A DNA stretch of 64,000 nt, taken from Flavobacterium crassostreae (GTDB lineage Bacteria > Bacteroidota > Bacteroidia > Flavobacteriales > Flavobacteriaceae). Both the position numbers and the translations under genes were made by a program. The stretch spans positions 2,852,001 to 2,916,000 of the forward strand of contig NZ_CP017688.1 in assembly GCF_001831475.1 (NCBI RefSeq). Direction: 5' to 3'. The first letter of the stretch is position 1. Every line of letters begins with the position of its first letter. Below, piece by piece: positions 42,577 through 51,761 of the stretch. The notes under the pieces are model-generated. The model had not been told where the DNA came from. It did no database searches and worked only from the letters and a program-made list of their open reading frames with translations.

Positions 42577-45429
42577 TTATTTGCTTAAATACATTTTTCT
42601 TCTAGAATACAATTCATAAAATTGGTCGTCTTTTAAATCATCAATAAACAAGATACTCTCTCCTGTTGATTTCATCTCAGGCCCTAAGGCTTTGTTTACA
42701 TTATGAAACTTACTGAAAGAGAAAACCGGTTGCTTGATAGCATACCCTTTTAACTGTGGGTTAAAAGTAAAGTCGGTTACTTTATTATGCCCTAACATTA
42801 CCTTTGTGGCATAATTTACATACGGCTCGCCGTAGGCTTTAGCTATAAATGGTACTGTACGGGATGCTCTAGGGTTGGCTTCAATAATATAAACTATATC
42901 GTCTTTAATGGCAAACTGAATGTTGATCAAACCTACAGTGCTTAATCCTAGTGCTATTTTTTTGGTATGGTCTTTAATTTGTTGCATTACAAACTCTCCT
43001 AAGTTAAAAGGAGGTAGTGTAGCATTACTGTCTCCAGAATGCACTCCACATGGTTCTATATGCTCCATGATCCCTATGATATATACATTTTCTCCATCGC
43101 AAATTGCATCGGCCTCAGCCTCAATAGCTCCATCTAGGTAGTGGTCTAAAAGTAATTTATTACCAGGAATGGTTTTTAATAAATTTACGACGTGTTCTTC
43201 TAGCTCTTGCTTGTTGATTACAATTTTCATTCCTTGACCTCCTAATACATATGAAGGACGGATTAATAACGGAAAATCTAGGGTATCTGCCAAGGCTGCA
43301 GCTTCGTCTGCGGTTTCGGCAATTCCAAATTTAGGAAAAGGAATGTCTAATTCTGTCAACAGATTAGAGAAACGTCCTCTATCTTCGGCTAAATCTAGGG
43401 CATCAAAACTGGTTCCTATAATTTTTATTCCGTATTTAGATAATTTTTCGGCTAATTTAAGCGCCGTTTGCCCACCTAGTTGCACAATAACACCTTCGGG
43501 TTTTTCGTGCTGAATAATATCATAGATGTGCTCCCAAAATACTGGCTCAAAATACAACTTATCTGCCGTATCAAAATCTGTCGAAACCGTTTCTGGATTA
43601 CAGTTAATCATTATGGTTTCGTAACCACATTCTTTGGCTGCCAATACACCATGTACACAAGAATAATCAAATTCTATTCCTTGACCTATTCTATTTGGTC
43701 CAGATCCAAGAACAATAATTTTCTTTTTGTCTGTAACAATACTTTCGTTGTCTACGTAACGGGTTCCGTCTGGTTTTTCTATCTCGGCCTCAAAGGTAGA
43801 GTAGTAATAGGGTGTTTTGGCTTTAAATTCTGCCGCACATGTATCCACCAATTTAAACACACGGTTTATATCTAGATCCATACGTTTGGCGTGTACCTCA
43901 CTTTCTAGACATCCCATCATGTGTGCTATTTGTCTGTCTGCAAAACCTTTTTGTTTGGCTTCTAGCAAAAGTTCTTTGGGTAAATTAGCTACAGTATAGC
44001 TCGAAATTTCTTTTTCAAGGGTGTATAGTTCTTCGTATTGTTTTAAGAACCACATATCTATTTTGGTAATTTCATGGATACGGCTCAATGGAATTCCCAT
44101 GGCAATGGCATCATAAATTACAAAAACACGATCCCAACTTGCGTGAGTTAGTTTGTCAATAATTTGTTCGTAATTGGTGTATCCTTTTCCATCGGCACCC
44201 AAACCATTTCTTTTAATCTCTAACGATTGCGTAGCCTTGTGTAGTGCCTCTTGAAATGAACGTCCAATACCCATAACTTCTCCTACAGATTTCATTTGAA
44301 GTCCTAAAGTACGGTCTGCACCTTCAAATTTATCAAAGTTCCAACGAGGAATTTTTACAATTACATAATCTAAAGTTGGCTCAAACAAGGCCGAGGTAGA
44401 TTTTGTAATTTGATTTTGTAATTCATCCAAGGTGTAACCAAGGGCAAGTTTAGAAGCTATTTTGGCAATAGGATACCCTGTTGCTTTGGAAGCCAATGCA
44501 GAAGATCTAGATACACGAGGGTTGATCTCAATGGCTACGATATCTTCTTTATCATCAGGCGAAACTGCAAATTGCACATTACAGCCTCCTGCAAAGTTAC
44601 CAATGCTTCGCATCATCAGGATAGCATAATCACGCATTCTTTGAAAAGTCGTGTCTGACAAGGTCATTGCTGGTGCCACCGTGATAGAATCTCCAGTATG
44701 TATCCCCATTGGATCCATGTTTTCGATAGAACAAATAATAACTACATTATCATTTTTATCTCTCAATAATTCTAATTCATATTCTTTCCACCCCATCAAG
44801 GCCTTATCAATTAAGACTTCATGAATCGGAGAAGCCTCTAAACCTCTGGTCAAAAGCTCGTCAAAATCTTCTTTTTTGTACACAATTGCCGCTCCGGTTC
44901 CTCCTAGGGTAAAAGAAGGACGGATTACTAAAGGAAAACCATATTCTTGTGCTATTTCTTTACCTCTAAGATAAGAAGTACAGATTTCAGCAGGCGCAGC
45001 AGGTACGCCTATTTTTTTCAAGAGCTGTTTGAATTGCTCTCTATCTTCGGTTATGTTTATGGCGTTAACATCTACTCCAATTAATTTTACTCCAAAATCA
45101 GCCCAAATCCCTTTATCTTCGGCCTCAAGACACAAGTTAAGTGCCGTTTGTCCTCCCATGGTAGGCAAAACAGCATCAATTTGAGGATGTGCCTTTAAGA
45201 TTTCAATGATTGATTTTGTGGTTAACGGTTTTAAATAAATATGATCGGCCATTGATGGGTCCGTCATAATTGTTGCGGGGTTTGAATTTATCAAAATAAC
45301 TTCTATCCCTTCTTCACCAATGGAGCGTGCAGATTGAGAACCTGCATAATCAAATTCGCAAGCTTGACCAATAACGATAGGACCGGAACCTATTATTAAA
45401 ACGGATTTTATGGATGTGTCTTTTGGCAT
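42577..45429 (-). CDS. carB: carbamoyl-phosphate synthase large subunit
   Basis: 950 residues. Two homologous ATP-grasp halves: the first starts SVLIIGSGPIVIGQACEFDYAGSQ, the second KIIVLGSGPNRIGQGIEFDYSCVH; both have RPSF/YVLGG(Q/T)G loops. It makes carbamoyl phosphate from bicarbonate, two ATP and ammonia from the small subunit (not in the window). It ends shortly after the second grasp domain and lacks the about 120-residue C-terminal regulatory MGS-like domain of E. coli CarB (1073 residues), so UMP/ornithine control must differ. Large but unremarkable for the family in Bacteroidota. Confidence 0.95.
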   Translation of the reverse strand: MPKDTSIKSVLIIGSGPIVIGQACEFDYAGSQSARSIGEEGIEVILINSNPATIMTDPSMADHIYLKPLTTKSIIEILKAHPQIDAVLPTMGGQTALNLCLEAEDKGIWADFGVKLIGVDVNAINITEDREQFKQLLKKIGVPAAPAEICTSYLRGKEIAQEYGFPLVIRPSFTLGGTGAAIVYKKEDFDELLTRGLEASPIHEVLIDKALMGWKEYELELLRDKNDNVVIICSIENMDPMGIHTGDSITVAPAMTLSDTTFQRMRDYAILMMRSIGNFAGGCNVQFAVSPDDKEDIVAIEINPRVSRSSALASKATGYPIAKIASKLALGYTLDELQNQITKSTSALFEPTLDYVIVKIPRWNFDKFEGADRTLGLQMKSVGEVMGIGRSFQEALHKATQSLEIKRNGLGADGKGYTNYEQIIDKLTHASWDRVFVIYDAIAMGIPLSRIHEITKIDMWFLKQYEELYTLEKEISSYTVANLPKELLLEAKQKGFADRQIAHMMGCLESEVHAKRMDLDINRVFKLVDTCAAEFKAKTPYYYSTFEAEIEKPDGTRYVDNESIVTDKKKIIVLGSGPNRIGQGIEFDYSCVHGVLAAKECGYETIMINCNPETVSTDFDTADKLYFEPVFWEHIYDIIQHEKPEGVIVQLGGQTALKLAEKLSKYGIKIIGTSFDALDLAEDRGRFSNLLTELDIPFPKFGIAETADEAAALADTLDFPLLIRPSYVLGGQGMKIVINKQELEEHVVNLLKTIPGNKLLLDHYLDGAIEAEADAICDGENVYIIGIMEHIEPCGVHSGDSNATLPPFNLGEFVMQQIKDHTKKIALGLSTVGLINIQFAIKDDIVYIIEANPRASRTVPFIAKAYGEPYVNYATKVMLGHNKVTDFTFNPQLKGYAIKQPVFSFSKFHNVNKALGPEMKSTGESILFIDDLKDDQFYELYSRRKMYLSK

Positions 45430-45569
45430 TTTGTTGTAATTATAGTATAGTTTGTTTTTTTACTTTTTCTCGAAGACGCTTTAAATATATGGTTTAAAAT
45501 CGAGCGCTGTTTGTTTATTTAGCATAAAAATCGAGTTTGCTTTATAAAAAAAATAATATTTTAACGACA

Positions 45570-45612
45570 AGGTATAAAAAAAGGCGGTACTAAAAAAAGT
45601 AACGCCTTATTT
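45570..45612 (-). terminator. terminator of rpmH
   Basis: Stem GGCGGTAC/GTAACGCC (one mismatch) with loop TAAAAAAA and a run of A on the left (U on the minus transcript). Confidence 0.6.
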
Positions 45613-45627
45613 ATGTTTATACAAACA

Positions 45628-45789
45628 TTATTTTTTGTGTCTTGGGTCACAAGAAACAGTCAATTTATGTCTTCCTTTAGCTCTTCTTCTAGCAAGCACT
45701 TTTCTTCCATTCGCAGAAGCCATTCTGTCCATAAATCCGTGCTTATTTCTTCTTTTTCTTTTCGATGGTTGAAATGTTCTTTTGCTCAT
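45628..45789 (-). CDS. rpmH: 50S ribosomal protein L34
   Basis: 53 residues, beginning [20 protein letters not shown] and continuing with [19 protein letters not shown], the invariant L34 core; ends CDPRHKK. L34 sits at the base of the 50S subunit. It was found by reading the strand opposite a longer spurious frame. Confidence 0.96.
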   Translation of the reverse strand: MSKRTFQPSKRKRRNKHGFMDRMASANGRKVLARRRAKGRHKLTVSCDPRHKK

Positions 45790-45924
45790 TGCTTTGTATC
45801 TTTAAATCTTATTTATATGTCTACTCCGTTTAGAATTCCTATTATTCTAAAACCGAGTGCAAATATACAAAGAGTTTTTTTTCTGGCAAGCAGTTTTATA
45901 AAAATATTTTTTAATTCCTTTTAC

Positions 45925-45932
45925 TATCTTTG
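45925..45932 (+). promoter_or_regulatory. -7 element of the TPR-like gene
   Basis: TATCTTTG fits TAnnTTTG and lies 22 bp before the start at 45955. Confidence 0.45.
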
Positions 45933-45954
45933 CAATCTTAAATATTTACACACT

Positions 45955-46470
45955 ATGTTTCACAAGAATATCAAACTTATTATCGCTGGACTTATAACAA
46001 TTACTAGCATTTGGCAATTTACAGAAAACAATATTGGCAACGGAATTTTTCTGTTACTCCTTACAGCAATTCCTGTTTTTCTTTATTTTAAAAACGAATT
46101 TATCTTATTGGCTTTCCTAAAATTACGAAAACAAGATTTTCCAGCTGCACAAAAATGGCTTTCGTACATTAAAAATCCAGAAACTGCCTTAGTACAAAAA
46201 CAACAAGGATATTTTAATTACCTACACGGTATTATGCTTTCGCAAACCAATATTAATCAAGCCGAAAAATATTTTAAAAAAGCCATCGAACTTGGATTAT
46301 CCATGGATATGGATTTGGCTGTAGCCAAATTAAACTTGGCTGGTGTTGCCATGTCTAGAAGACGCAAACTAGAGGCTACCAACCTCTTAAACCAAGCCAA
46401 AAAATTAGACAAACAAGGCATGCTAAAAGAGCAAGTGGCCATGATGAAAGAGCAAATGAAGAAGATGTAA
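45955..46470 (+). CDS. membrane protein with a TPR-like repeat
   Basis: 171 residues from the ATG at 45955; the longer frame from 45613 runs over rpmH on the other strand and is discarded. Two hydrophobic segments (residues about 8-22 and 30-45) then tetratricopeptide-like helices (INQAEKYFKKAIELGLSMDMDLAVAKLNLAGVAMSRRRKLEATNLLNQAKKL). Probably a scaffold in the inner membrane; function unknown. Confidence 0.8.
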   Translation: MFHKNIKLIIAGLITITSIWQFTENNIGNGIFLLLLTAIPVFLYFKNEFILLAFLKLRKQDFPAAQKWLSYIKNPETALVQKQQGYFNYLHGIMLSQTNINQAEKYFKKAIELGLSMDMDLAVAKLNLAGVAMSRRRKLEATNLLNQAKKLDKQGMLKEQVAMMKEQMKKM

Positions 46471-46494
46471 ACTACTTTACCTAAAATACCTAAG

Positions 46495-46524
46495 GCCGTT
46501 TCTGCTAAAGAAACGGCTTTTTTT
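46495..46524. terminator. terminator between convergent genes
   Basis: Stem GCCGTTTC/GAAACGGC (46495-46502/46510-46517) followed by seven T on the plus strand. Confidence 0.75.
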
Positions 46525-46557
46525 GTGGGTGGTATAAATTTGCCCAAAAGAGGCTTT

Positions 46558-47238
46558 TTAGCGCCTAGGTGTTGGCTGATAAGTACCCAAAATAATCGCT
46601 GGCAAATGGGTGTTTAGCCACCTGTATTTGTTTAAAATTAGAACATGCGTGCCGCCCGCAACCACAATGCAGTCCGAAATATATTTTATAGGAAAAACAT
46701 CGTCTTTATCTCCATGGATATGAATTACGTTAGTATCTACGGTGGTTCTATCCCACAAGATTACTTGTTGCACTGCCCATTCTAAATATCCAAGATCCCG
46801 AACAGACAAAAACTTTTCATACAACTGCAACCTTTTACGGACTGTGTCTCCAAAAGAAAACCGCGCCAAATTCTCTACATTCAAAAGCAATCGCATTGGC
46901 AAGAGCTTATAGGCTTTGGTGGTTTTGGCAATTTTCATCCTTCTAGGAAACTCTAAATTGCTTTTGACGCTCGAAATAATAATCACTTTTGCCACGGTTA
47001 GGTATTTGGCTATTTCTTGCACCATTATCCCTCCAAAAGAAACCCCTATTAAAACCGGATTGGGTTGGGTTATTTTCAGGGCAATTCGTTGGGCATAAGC
47101 AGATAGAGACTCTTGTTTTTGAGGTATTTCCCACTCTAACAAATGAATTTCGAAAATATCTTCCGGAAGTGCAATTCGTTCAAAAATTGCAGAACTTGCC
47201 GCTAAGCCAGGCATAAAATAAACGGCTATTTTACTCAT
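46558..47238 (-). CDS. alpha/beta hydrolase
   Basis: 226 residues. Start IAVYFMPGLAASSAIFERIALPED, nucleophile elbow GVSFGGIM, acid in HIHGDKDDVFPIKYI and catalytic histidine in VVAGGTHVLIL. No signal peptide. Similar to short cytoplasmic hydrolases of Bacteroidota; substrate unknown. Its start marks the boundary with the AT-rich peptide cluster. Confidence 0.82.
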   Translation of the reverse strand: MSKIAVYFMPGLAASSAIFERIALPEDIFEIHLLEWEIPQKQESLSAYAQRIALKITQPNPVLIGVSFGGIMVQEIAKYLTVAKVIIISSVKSNLEFPRRMKIAKTTKAYKLLPMRLLLNVENLARFSFGDTVRKRLQLYEKFLSVRDLGYLEWAVQQVILWDRTTVDTNVIHIHGDKDDVFPIKYISDCIVVAGGTHVLILNKYRWLNTHLPAIILGTYQPTPRR

Positions 47239-47546
47239 AATCAGTACTAATAATTAATTCCAATTTACAAGGACAGCATTGCTTTAAATTGGCTGCTAAA
47301 AATACTTTTTTTATACGTAAAAGTTGCTGAATTATTCTTTTATATTTAAAAACTTAATTAACTTTTGTTAATTAAGTTTTTGATAGATACATGTAGTTTT
47401 ACAAACTCTAAATAATAGAGCAAAATGTATCAAACATAAACGCACAACTTCTTAAATTTATAAGCATTATTGTGACGGTTTTAAGCTAAACTATACAAAA
47501 TATATTAAGTGTGAAAAATAAAAAAAACGATCAATCTAAAAAAACA
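47239..47546. other. non-coding boundary of the peptide cluster
   Basis: AT-rich interval; contains repeated TTAATTAACTTTTGTTAATTAA-like stretches near 47355-47376 (an inverted repeat). It should carry the promoter of the receptor gene, but no clear -7/-33 pair was found. Confidence 0.35.
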
Positions 47547-49751
47547 ATGACAAAAGCATACTTACTAACATTATTTTTAATTTTTTTTTTACCAAATATC
47601 AAAATTTATTCTCAGTTAATAATACAAGATAGCCTTAAAGTAATTGCAGAAAAACAACTAAAAGAAGTTGTAATTCATGGTACTAAAAAACCAACATTAG
47701 AAGCGAAATCAGATAAATTTATTTTTAATGTAGAAAATTCTTCTCTTGTTGACGGAAACAATGTTTTAAATGTCCTAGAACAAACGCCTCTATTAAATGT
47801 AGATGAAACAAGTGGAATTAATATTATGGGATTTCAAAAAGCGGCAGTATATATAAATAGCAGAAAATCAGTTCTTACAGGAAAAGATTTATTAGATTAT
47901 CTAAAAAATATGCCTGCGGACAATATAGTTAAAATTGAAATCATAACAACTCCATCCGCTAAATACGATGCAACAGACGGAGGAGTTATCAATTTAATTT
48001 TAAAAAGATTAGAAACAGACGGTTGGAAAGGTAGTATTTCACTTACCAACAAACAAAAAAGAATGAATAGTACCAGTAAAAGTGGTTATCTAAATTATCA
48101 CAAAAATAAATTTTCACAAAGTACAACATTGTATATAGGTAAAGACAATACTTTGGTATATGATTATAATATAAATAAAATGTATAGCGATAATTCTAAA
48201 CAAATAATCGATTCAGAAAAAAATACAAAAGATTTTCATTTAGGCGGAACAACAGCTTTGGATTATGAATTAAATGAAAAAAATTTAATAGGTGGTGTTT
48301 TTGAATTACATTATGCAAAAGAAAACAATCATATTTTTAATGACAATTATACAATTTTAAATGACAATACCGAAAATAACAAATACCTATCAAATAATAA
48401 CAATGATGAGATAGGCAAAATGGTTTCGGGCAATTTATTTTATAAACTAAATGAGGAGAGAACAGAAAAAAGTTTAGACTTGAATTTTGATTGGACTTAT
48501 TACAGCATAAATAAAAACAATGTTTTAAACACATATTTATCTGAAAACCAAAACCAATGGACTTATGCGAATTTAATAAAGACCGAAGAAACAAAAAATA
48601 ATTATGCTTTTAAGATAGATTATGCGCAACCAATTGCAAAAACAGGCTATAATCTTGAAATTGGGAGCAAAATAAATTTTTTAGCGATAAAAAACCCATA
48701 TATTTTTAACAACTGGAATGGCAATCAATTTATTATTGATTTAGCAACTACTAATAAATTCAACTATAATGAAAATATAAATGCTATATATTTTAACATC
48801 AATAAGCAATATTTAAACAAAATAAATTTAAAATTGGGATTAAGAATTGAAAACACGAATACTAATACACTACAAGAATCAGATCAGATAAATAACAATC
48901 ATAATTATACTAATTGGTTACCATATGTAAATTTAAATTACAAAATAAATACTAAAAATAACCTCACCATAAGTTATAAAAAATCAATTTTAAGACCTTT
49001 TCCAAATGAAATGAATCCTTTTATAAATTATATTAATATAAATAATTTAAGTGTAGGTAATACTTATTTAAAAGTTGAAGATACCGAAAATTATAAATTA
49101 ACATATATTTACAAGAAGGCATATTCATTTATTTCATATTATCAAAAAACCTCAAATTTTATAAATAATAGTATATATCAAGAAGGAAGTACGTTTATTA
49201 CAAAACCAATAAATTTAAATGGGTTTATGCACGAATATTATTTAGGCATTAATGTTTCGCAAGCATTATTCAAAAATAAAATTAATTTAAATATTAGCAC
49301 AGGGGTTTCAGTTTTTGACAATTCTGAAATTGAAAAACAAAATAATATTAAACTAAATGGGGGTGATTTTTATCGACTAAAACTTTCATTCAATTATAAA
49401 GACATACTAAAAACAAGTTTGAACTTAGATGCTTACTTATCTTTTGTTTCTCCATCAAACTATGCTAATTTCACAATTAACGACCCCTCATATAGAACAG
49501 CATTTAACCTCAATAAAAAATTTGAAAAACAAAATATTAAAATTAAAATAAACGTAAACGATCCGTTTAATATTTATAAATGGCGAACAACATTTTATAG
49601 CCCAATAGGCGCTTTTGGAACCAATAAACAAAGAGATTTTAGAGGGATATCAGTTAGTATTACCAAACAATTTGGCAATAATAAATCCAAAGACACTGAA
49701 AAAACTGAATCTGAAAAGGGAAGAATAGAAACTGGTCAAAGTACCAAATAA
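47547..49751 (+). CDS. TonB-dependent receptor, outer membrane beta-barrel (OMP_b-brl_3 type)
   Basis: 734 residues from the ATG at 47547; a GTG at 47511 would give an unlikely hydrophilic start. Signal peptide to about residue 22 (IKIYSQ). A plug-like domain follows (LKEVVIHGTKKPTLEAKSD, INIMGFQKAAVYINSRKS, EIITTPSAKYDATDGGVIN) without a carboxypeptidase-like N-terminal repeat; the rest is beta-barrel. Its C-terminus (KRGRIETGQSTK-like) is highly charged. Family members import or help export peptides and metal complexes. It stands 163 bp upstream of the precursor peptide gene. The last 147 bp are repeated at 54989. Confidence 0.85.
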   Translation: MTKAYLLTLFLIFFLPNIKIYSQLIIQDSLKVIAEKQLKEVVIHGTKKPTLEAKSDKFIFNVENSSLVDGNNVLNVLEQTPLLNVDETSGINIMGFQKAAVYINSRKSVLTGKDLLDYLKNMPADNIVKIEIITTPSAKYDATDGGVINLILKRLETDGWKGSISLTNKQKRMNSTSKSGYLNYHKNKFSQSTTLYIGKDNTLVYDYNINKMYSDNSKQIIDSEKNTKDFHLGGTTALDYELNEKNLIGGVFELHYAKENNHIFNDNYTILNDNTENNKYLSNNNNDEIGKMVSGNLFYKLNEERTEKSLDLNFDWTYYSINKNNVLNTYLSENQNQWTYANLIKTEETKNNYAFKIDYAQPIAKTGYNLEIGSKINFLAIKNPYIFNNWNGNQFIIDLATTNKFNYNENINAIYFNINKQYLNKINLKLGLRIENTNTNTLQESDQINNNHNYTNWLPYVNLNYKINTKNNLTISYKKSILRPFPNEMNPFINYININNLSVGNTYLKVEDTENYKLTYIYKKAYSFISYYQKTSNFINNSIYQEGSTFITKPINLNGFMHEYYLGINVSQALFKNKINLNISTGVSVFDNSEIEKQNNIKLNGGDFYRLKLSFNYKDILKTSLNLDAYLSFVSPSNYANFTINDPSYRTAFNLNKKFEKQNIKIKINVNDPFNIYKWRTTFYSPIGAFGTNKQRDFRGISVSITKQFGNNKSKDTEKTESEKGRIETGQSTK

Positions 49752-49786
49752 TAAAATATTTAGCAATTTTAAGTGTAGTTGCAAAT
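49605..49786 (+). repeat. 182-bp direct repeat, left copy (3' end of the receptor gene)
   Basis: Matches 54989-55170 with three base differences. It covers the last 49 codons of the receptor and 35 bp beyond. The two copies are in the same orientation, 5384 bp apart. Confidence 0.93.
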
Positions 49787-49914
49787 GCGCTAGAGATGCT
49801 AGATTATATATTGCAATAGAAGTCAAGTTTAAGATTGACGAATTTTAAACTTAAAAAAGTGGAAAGTGGAAACCGAAAAACTAAAGAGTAGGTAAAAAAA
49901 TTATACCAATTATC

Positions 49915-50049
49915 ATGAATAAATTAAATTTCGAAGATTTCAAAAAGAAAGCTCAATCAATTGAAGCCAGTAAATTAGTAAAAGTTATTGCTGGAGGAAT
50001 AGGTGGTTCTTCTTCTGATAAAGAATGTCATCCTGATGAAAGATGCTAA
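49915..50049 (+). CDS. double-glycine leader peptide, RiPP/bacteriocin precursor candidate
   Basis: 44 residues, found by direct translation of the gap between larger genes. Residues 1-28 form a leader (MNKLNFEDFKKKAQSIEAS, then LVKVIAGG) ending in Gly-Gly at 27-28, the cleavage site of C39 peptidases; a second GG is at 30-31. The remaining 16-residue core, IGGSSSDKECHPDERC, has two Cys and one His. Such MxKLxxEDFKxK leaders are common in Bacteroidota peptides made by ribosomes. It lies upstream of a C39-type ABC exporter and has its own terminator. The mature structure is not predictable. Confidence 0.75.
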   Translation: MNKLNFEDFKKKAQSIEASKLVKVIAGGIGGSSSDKECHPDERC

Positions 50050-50065
50050 CGTAAAATAGAAAGTT

Positions 50066-50092
50066 AAAGAGGTCTTATTTTAAGACCTCTTT
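50066..50092 (+). terminator. terminator directly after the precursor gene
   Basis: Perfect 12-bp stem AAAGAGGTCTTA/TAAGACCTCTTT with a 3-nt loop, in front of the remaining operon genes. Such a hairpin lets the precursor be transcribed in excess over the processing genes. Confidence 0.8.
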
Positions 50093-50110
50093 TAAAATTA
50101 AAACTAAATA

Positions 50111-51307
50111 ATGAGTACGAAAATATTAGAGAGACTTTGTAATGAAGGAAGAGAATTTTGGAGTAATACTATCAAATTTCTTTTATACAAACAATATGAG
50201 AATATTTTTGATTTGATTGATTTTGAGAATCAGGATATTTATTCCGATCCATTACTTTTTGCATATTATAATAATCCTGAAAATATTAGCCTAAATAAGA
50301 ATATACTAAATGCAATTTTATTGCAAGGCTTTAAAAAAAATAAAAAAATAAAAATTCAATTAGATAAACATAAAAAAACCTATATTTCAAACATTGGATG
50401 GATCTCTAAAACTGATGAAACAATAGAATTTTCTAAGGAAGACATGGGTATTGAAAAAATTTATAAAATTAAAGATACTAATATAGAAATATTAAAATAT
50501 CCTATAGACCTATTAGAAACATTTTATGACGGAAATGAAGTTGAAATTGAAGAGATTACAAAAAAACAAATTGAGAATCTCACAAAAGCATATTTGTTAA
50601 TTAAAAAATATGTTCCAGACCATTTTTTTCTAATAAATAATTATGCTAAAAAGTCTGTAATATTTTGTGCCAATCCAAATTATATAAATTCATTTGCACA
50701 TAGAAGAGCCCTTGGAATTTCTTTTTTTAATGCTTATCAAATCAATTATGACGAAGTTTTTTTTGTTGATGATATTGCACATCAAACTGGACATGTTTTA
50801 ATGCATACTATGTTTTTTGACAAAAAGAAACTATTTCAAATAGATGATCAAACAACATTAATACAGGATTATTCAATTAACATAAAAAATAATAATGATA
50901 ATAGAAATGTTGATATCTGGTTTCAGGCTCTATTTACATACTATACTAGTTTTTTGTGTTTAGATAAATGTATTGATGCTAATGTTTTTGATAAACAACA
51001 AGAGACAGAAGCTATAGGAAGGATTTTATTATATATTTACAGATGCTATTATGATCTGAATTTGATAGGAAACACGAAGCAAGATCGAAAAATGTTTGAT
51101 AAAATAACCCTATCTATAAAAAAAAGCACTACTGAAAGTTTAATTTTTTCAAACGATGGGCAAAAAATTTTAAATATAATAAAGAATAAGTATGCGAAAA
51201 TGTTTAATAAATATTATATGAAATTTGAACATTTAAGTTTTAAAAATCAGACCTATAATTTTGATTTAACTATTTTCTTAAATGACAACCCTACATATGA
51301 CCTATAA
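50111..51307 (+). CDS. unknown protein with HQxxH motif, candidate peptide-modifying enzyme
   Basis: 398 residues, no signal peptide, no recognised domain by eye. The segment DDIAHQTGHVLMH (His224, His228, His232) resembles the metal-binding HExxH helix, with Gln in the place of the usual catalytic Glu. HExxH-motif proteins are known partners of ribosomal peptides in Bacteroidota and Actinobacteria (TIGR04267-like). Position just after the precursor and before the export genes fits a maturation enzyme, but this is inference. The next gene begins 11 bp before its stop. Confidence 0.6.
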   Translation: MSTKILERLCNEGREFWSNTIKFLLYKQYENIFDLIDFENQDIYSDPLLFAYYNNPENISLNKNILNAILLQGFKKNKKIKIQLDKHKKTYISNIGWISKTDETIEFSKEDMGIEKIYKIKDTNIEILKYPIDLLETFYDGNEVEIEEITKKQIENLTKAYLLIKKYVPDHFFLINNYAKKSVIFCANPNYINSFAHRRALGISFFNAYQINYDEVFFVDDIAHQTGHVLMHTMFFDKKKLFQIDDQTTLIQDYSINIKNNNDNRNVDIWFQALFTYYTSFLCLDKCIDANVFDKQQETEAIGRILLYIYRCYYDLNLIGNTKQDRKMFDKITLSIKKSTTESLIFSNDGQKILNIIKNKYAKMFNKYYMKFEHLSFKNQTYNFDLTIFLNDNPTYDL

Positions 51308-51755
51308 AACAATTCAAATAGTATTTTTTTTATTTAGTACTCTTTATACAAAAGCACAAGTAGTAAAAAATTTCAAACCCTGCGGAGATGGAGTATTCTA
51401 TCCTTACTATAACAATAGGCTTTCCTACACTCCCGATTTTTACTTAGTTAAAAACCATTTTAAATCTAATTATAATGACATAGATTACAAAAATACAGCT
51501 AATAATACAGGAATGATTCATATTGTTTTTAGTGTTAATTGCAAAGGCGAAACTGGTAATTATTCAATTGATACATTCGATTATGATTATAAATATTGTA
51601 CAATAAACGATGCAATAAAAGAAAAGTTATTGAAACTTACACAGGAATTAAAAATTTGGCAATCCATCAATGAAAATCAAAAAATACAGAATTTTCATAA
51701 ATATTTCATTTTTAAAATTAAAAATGGCAGCCTAACAGAAATTTTACTCAAATAA
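51297..51755 (+). CDS. small secreted protein with TonB C-terminal-like domain
   Basis: 152 residues from the ATG at 51297 (the frame is open from 51282). Signal peptide to about residue 20 (FSTLYTKAQ). The core GMIHIVFSVNCKGETGNYSIDTFDYDY ... AIKEKLLKLTQELKIWQ looks like the C-terminal domain of TonB, without a proline-rich linker. Could be a periplasmic partner of the receptor. Overlaps the preceding gene by 11 bp. Confidence 0.55.
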   Translation: MTYKTIQIVFFLFSTLYTKAQVVKNFKPCGDGVFYPYYNNRLSYTPDFYLVKNHFKSNYNDIDYKNTANNTGMIHIVFSVNCKGETGNYSIDTFDYDYKYCTINDAIKEKLLKLTQELKIWQSINENQKIQNFHKYFIFKIKNGSLTEILLK

Positions 51756-51761
51756 TAGATT

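Noticed and set aside
42577..42620. CarB read as truncated by frameshift
   Set aside because: The end is followed by a clean terminator, and loss of the regulatory domain is in my recollection normal for this group.
45613..45954. First part of a 285-residue plus-strand frame
   Set aside because: It overlaps rpmH on the other strand; the real protein starts at 45955 after a good -7 box.
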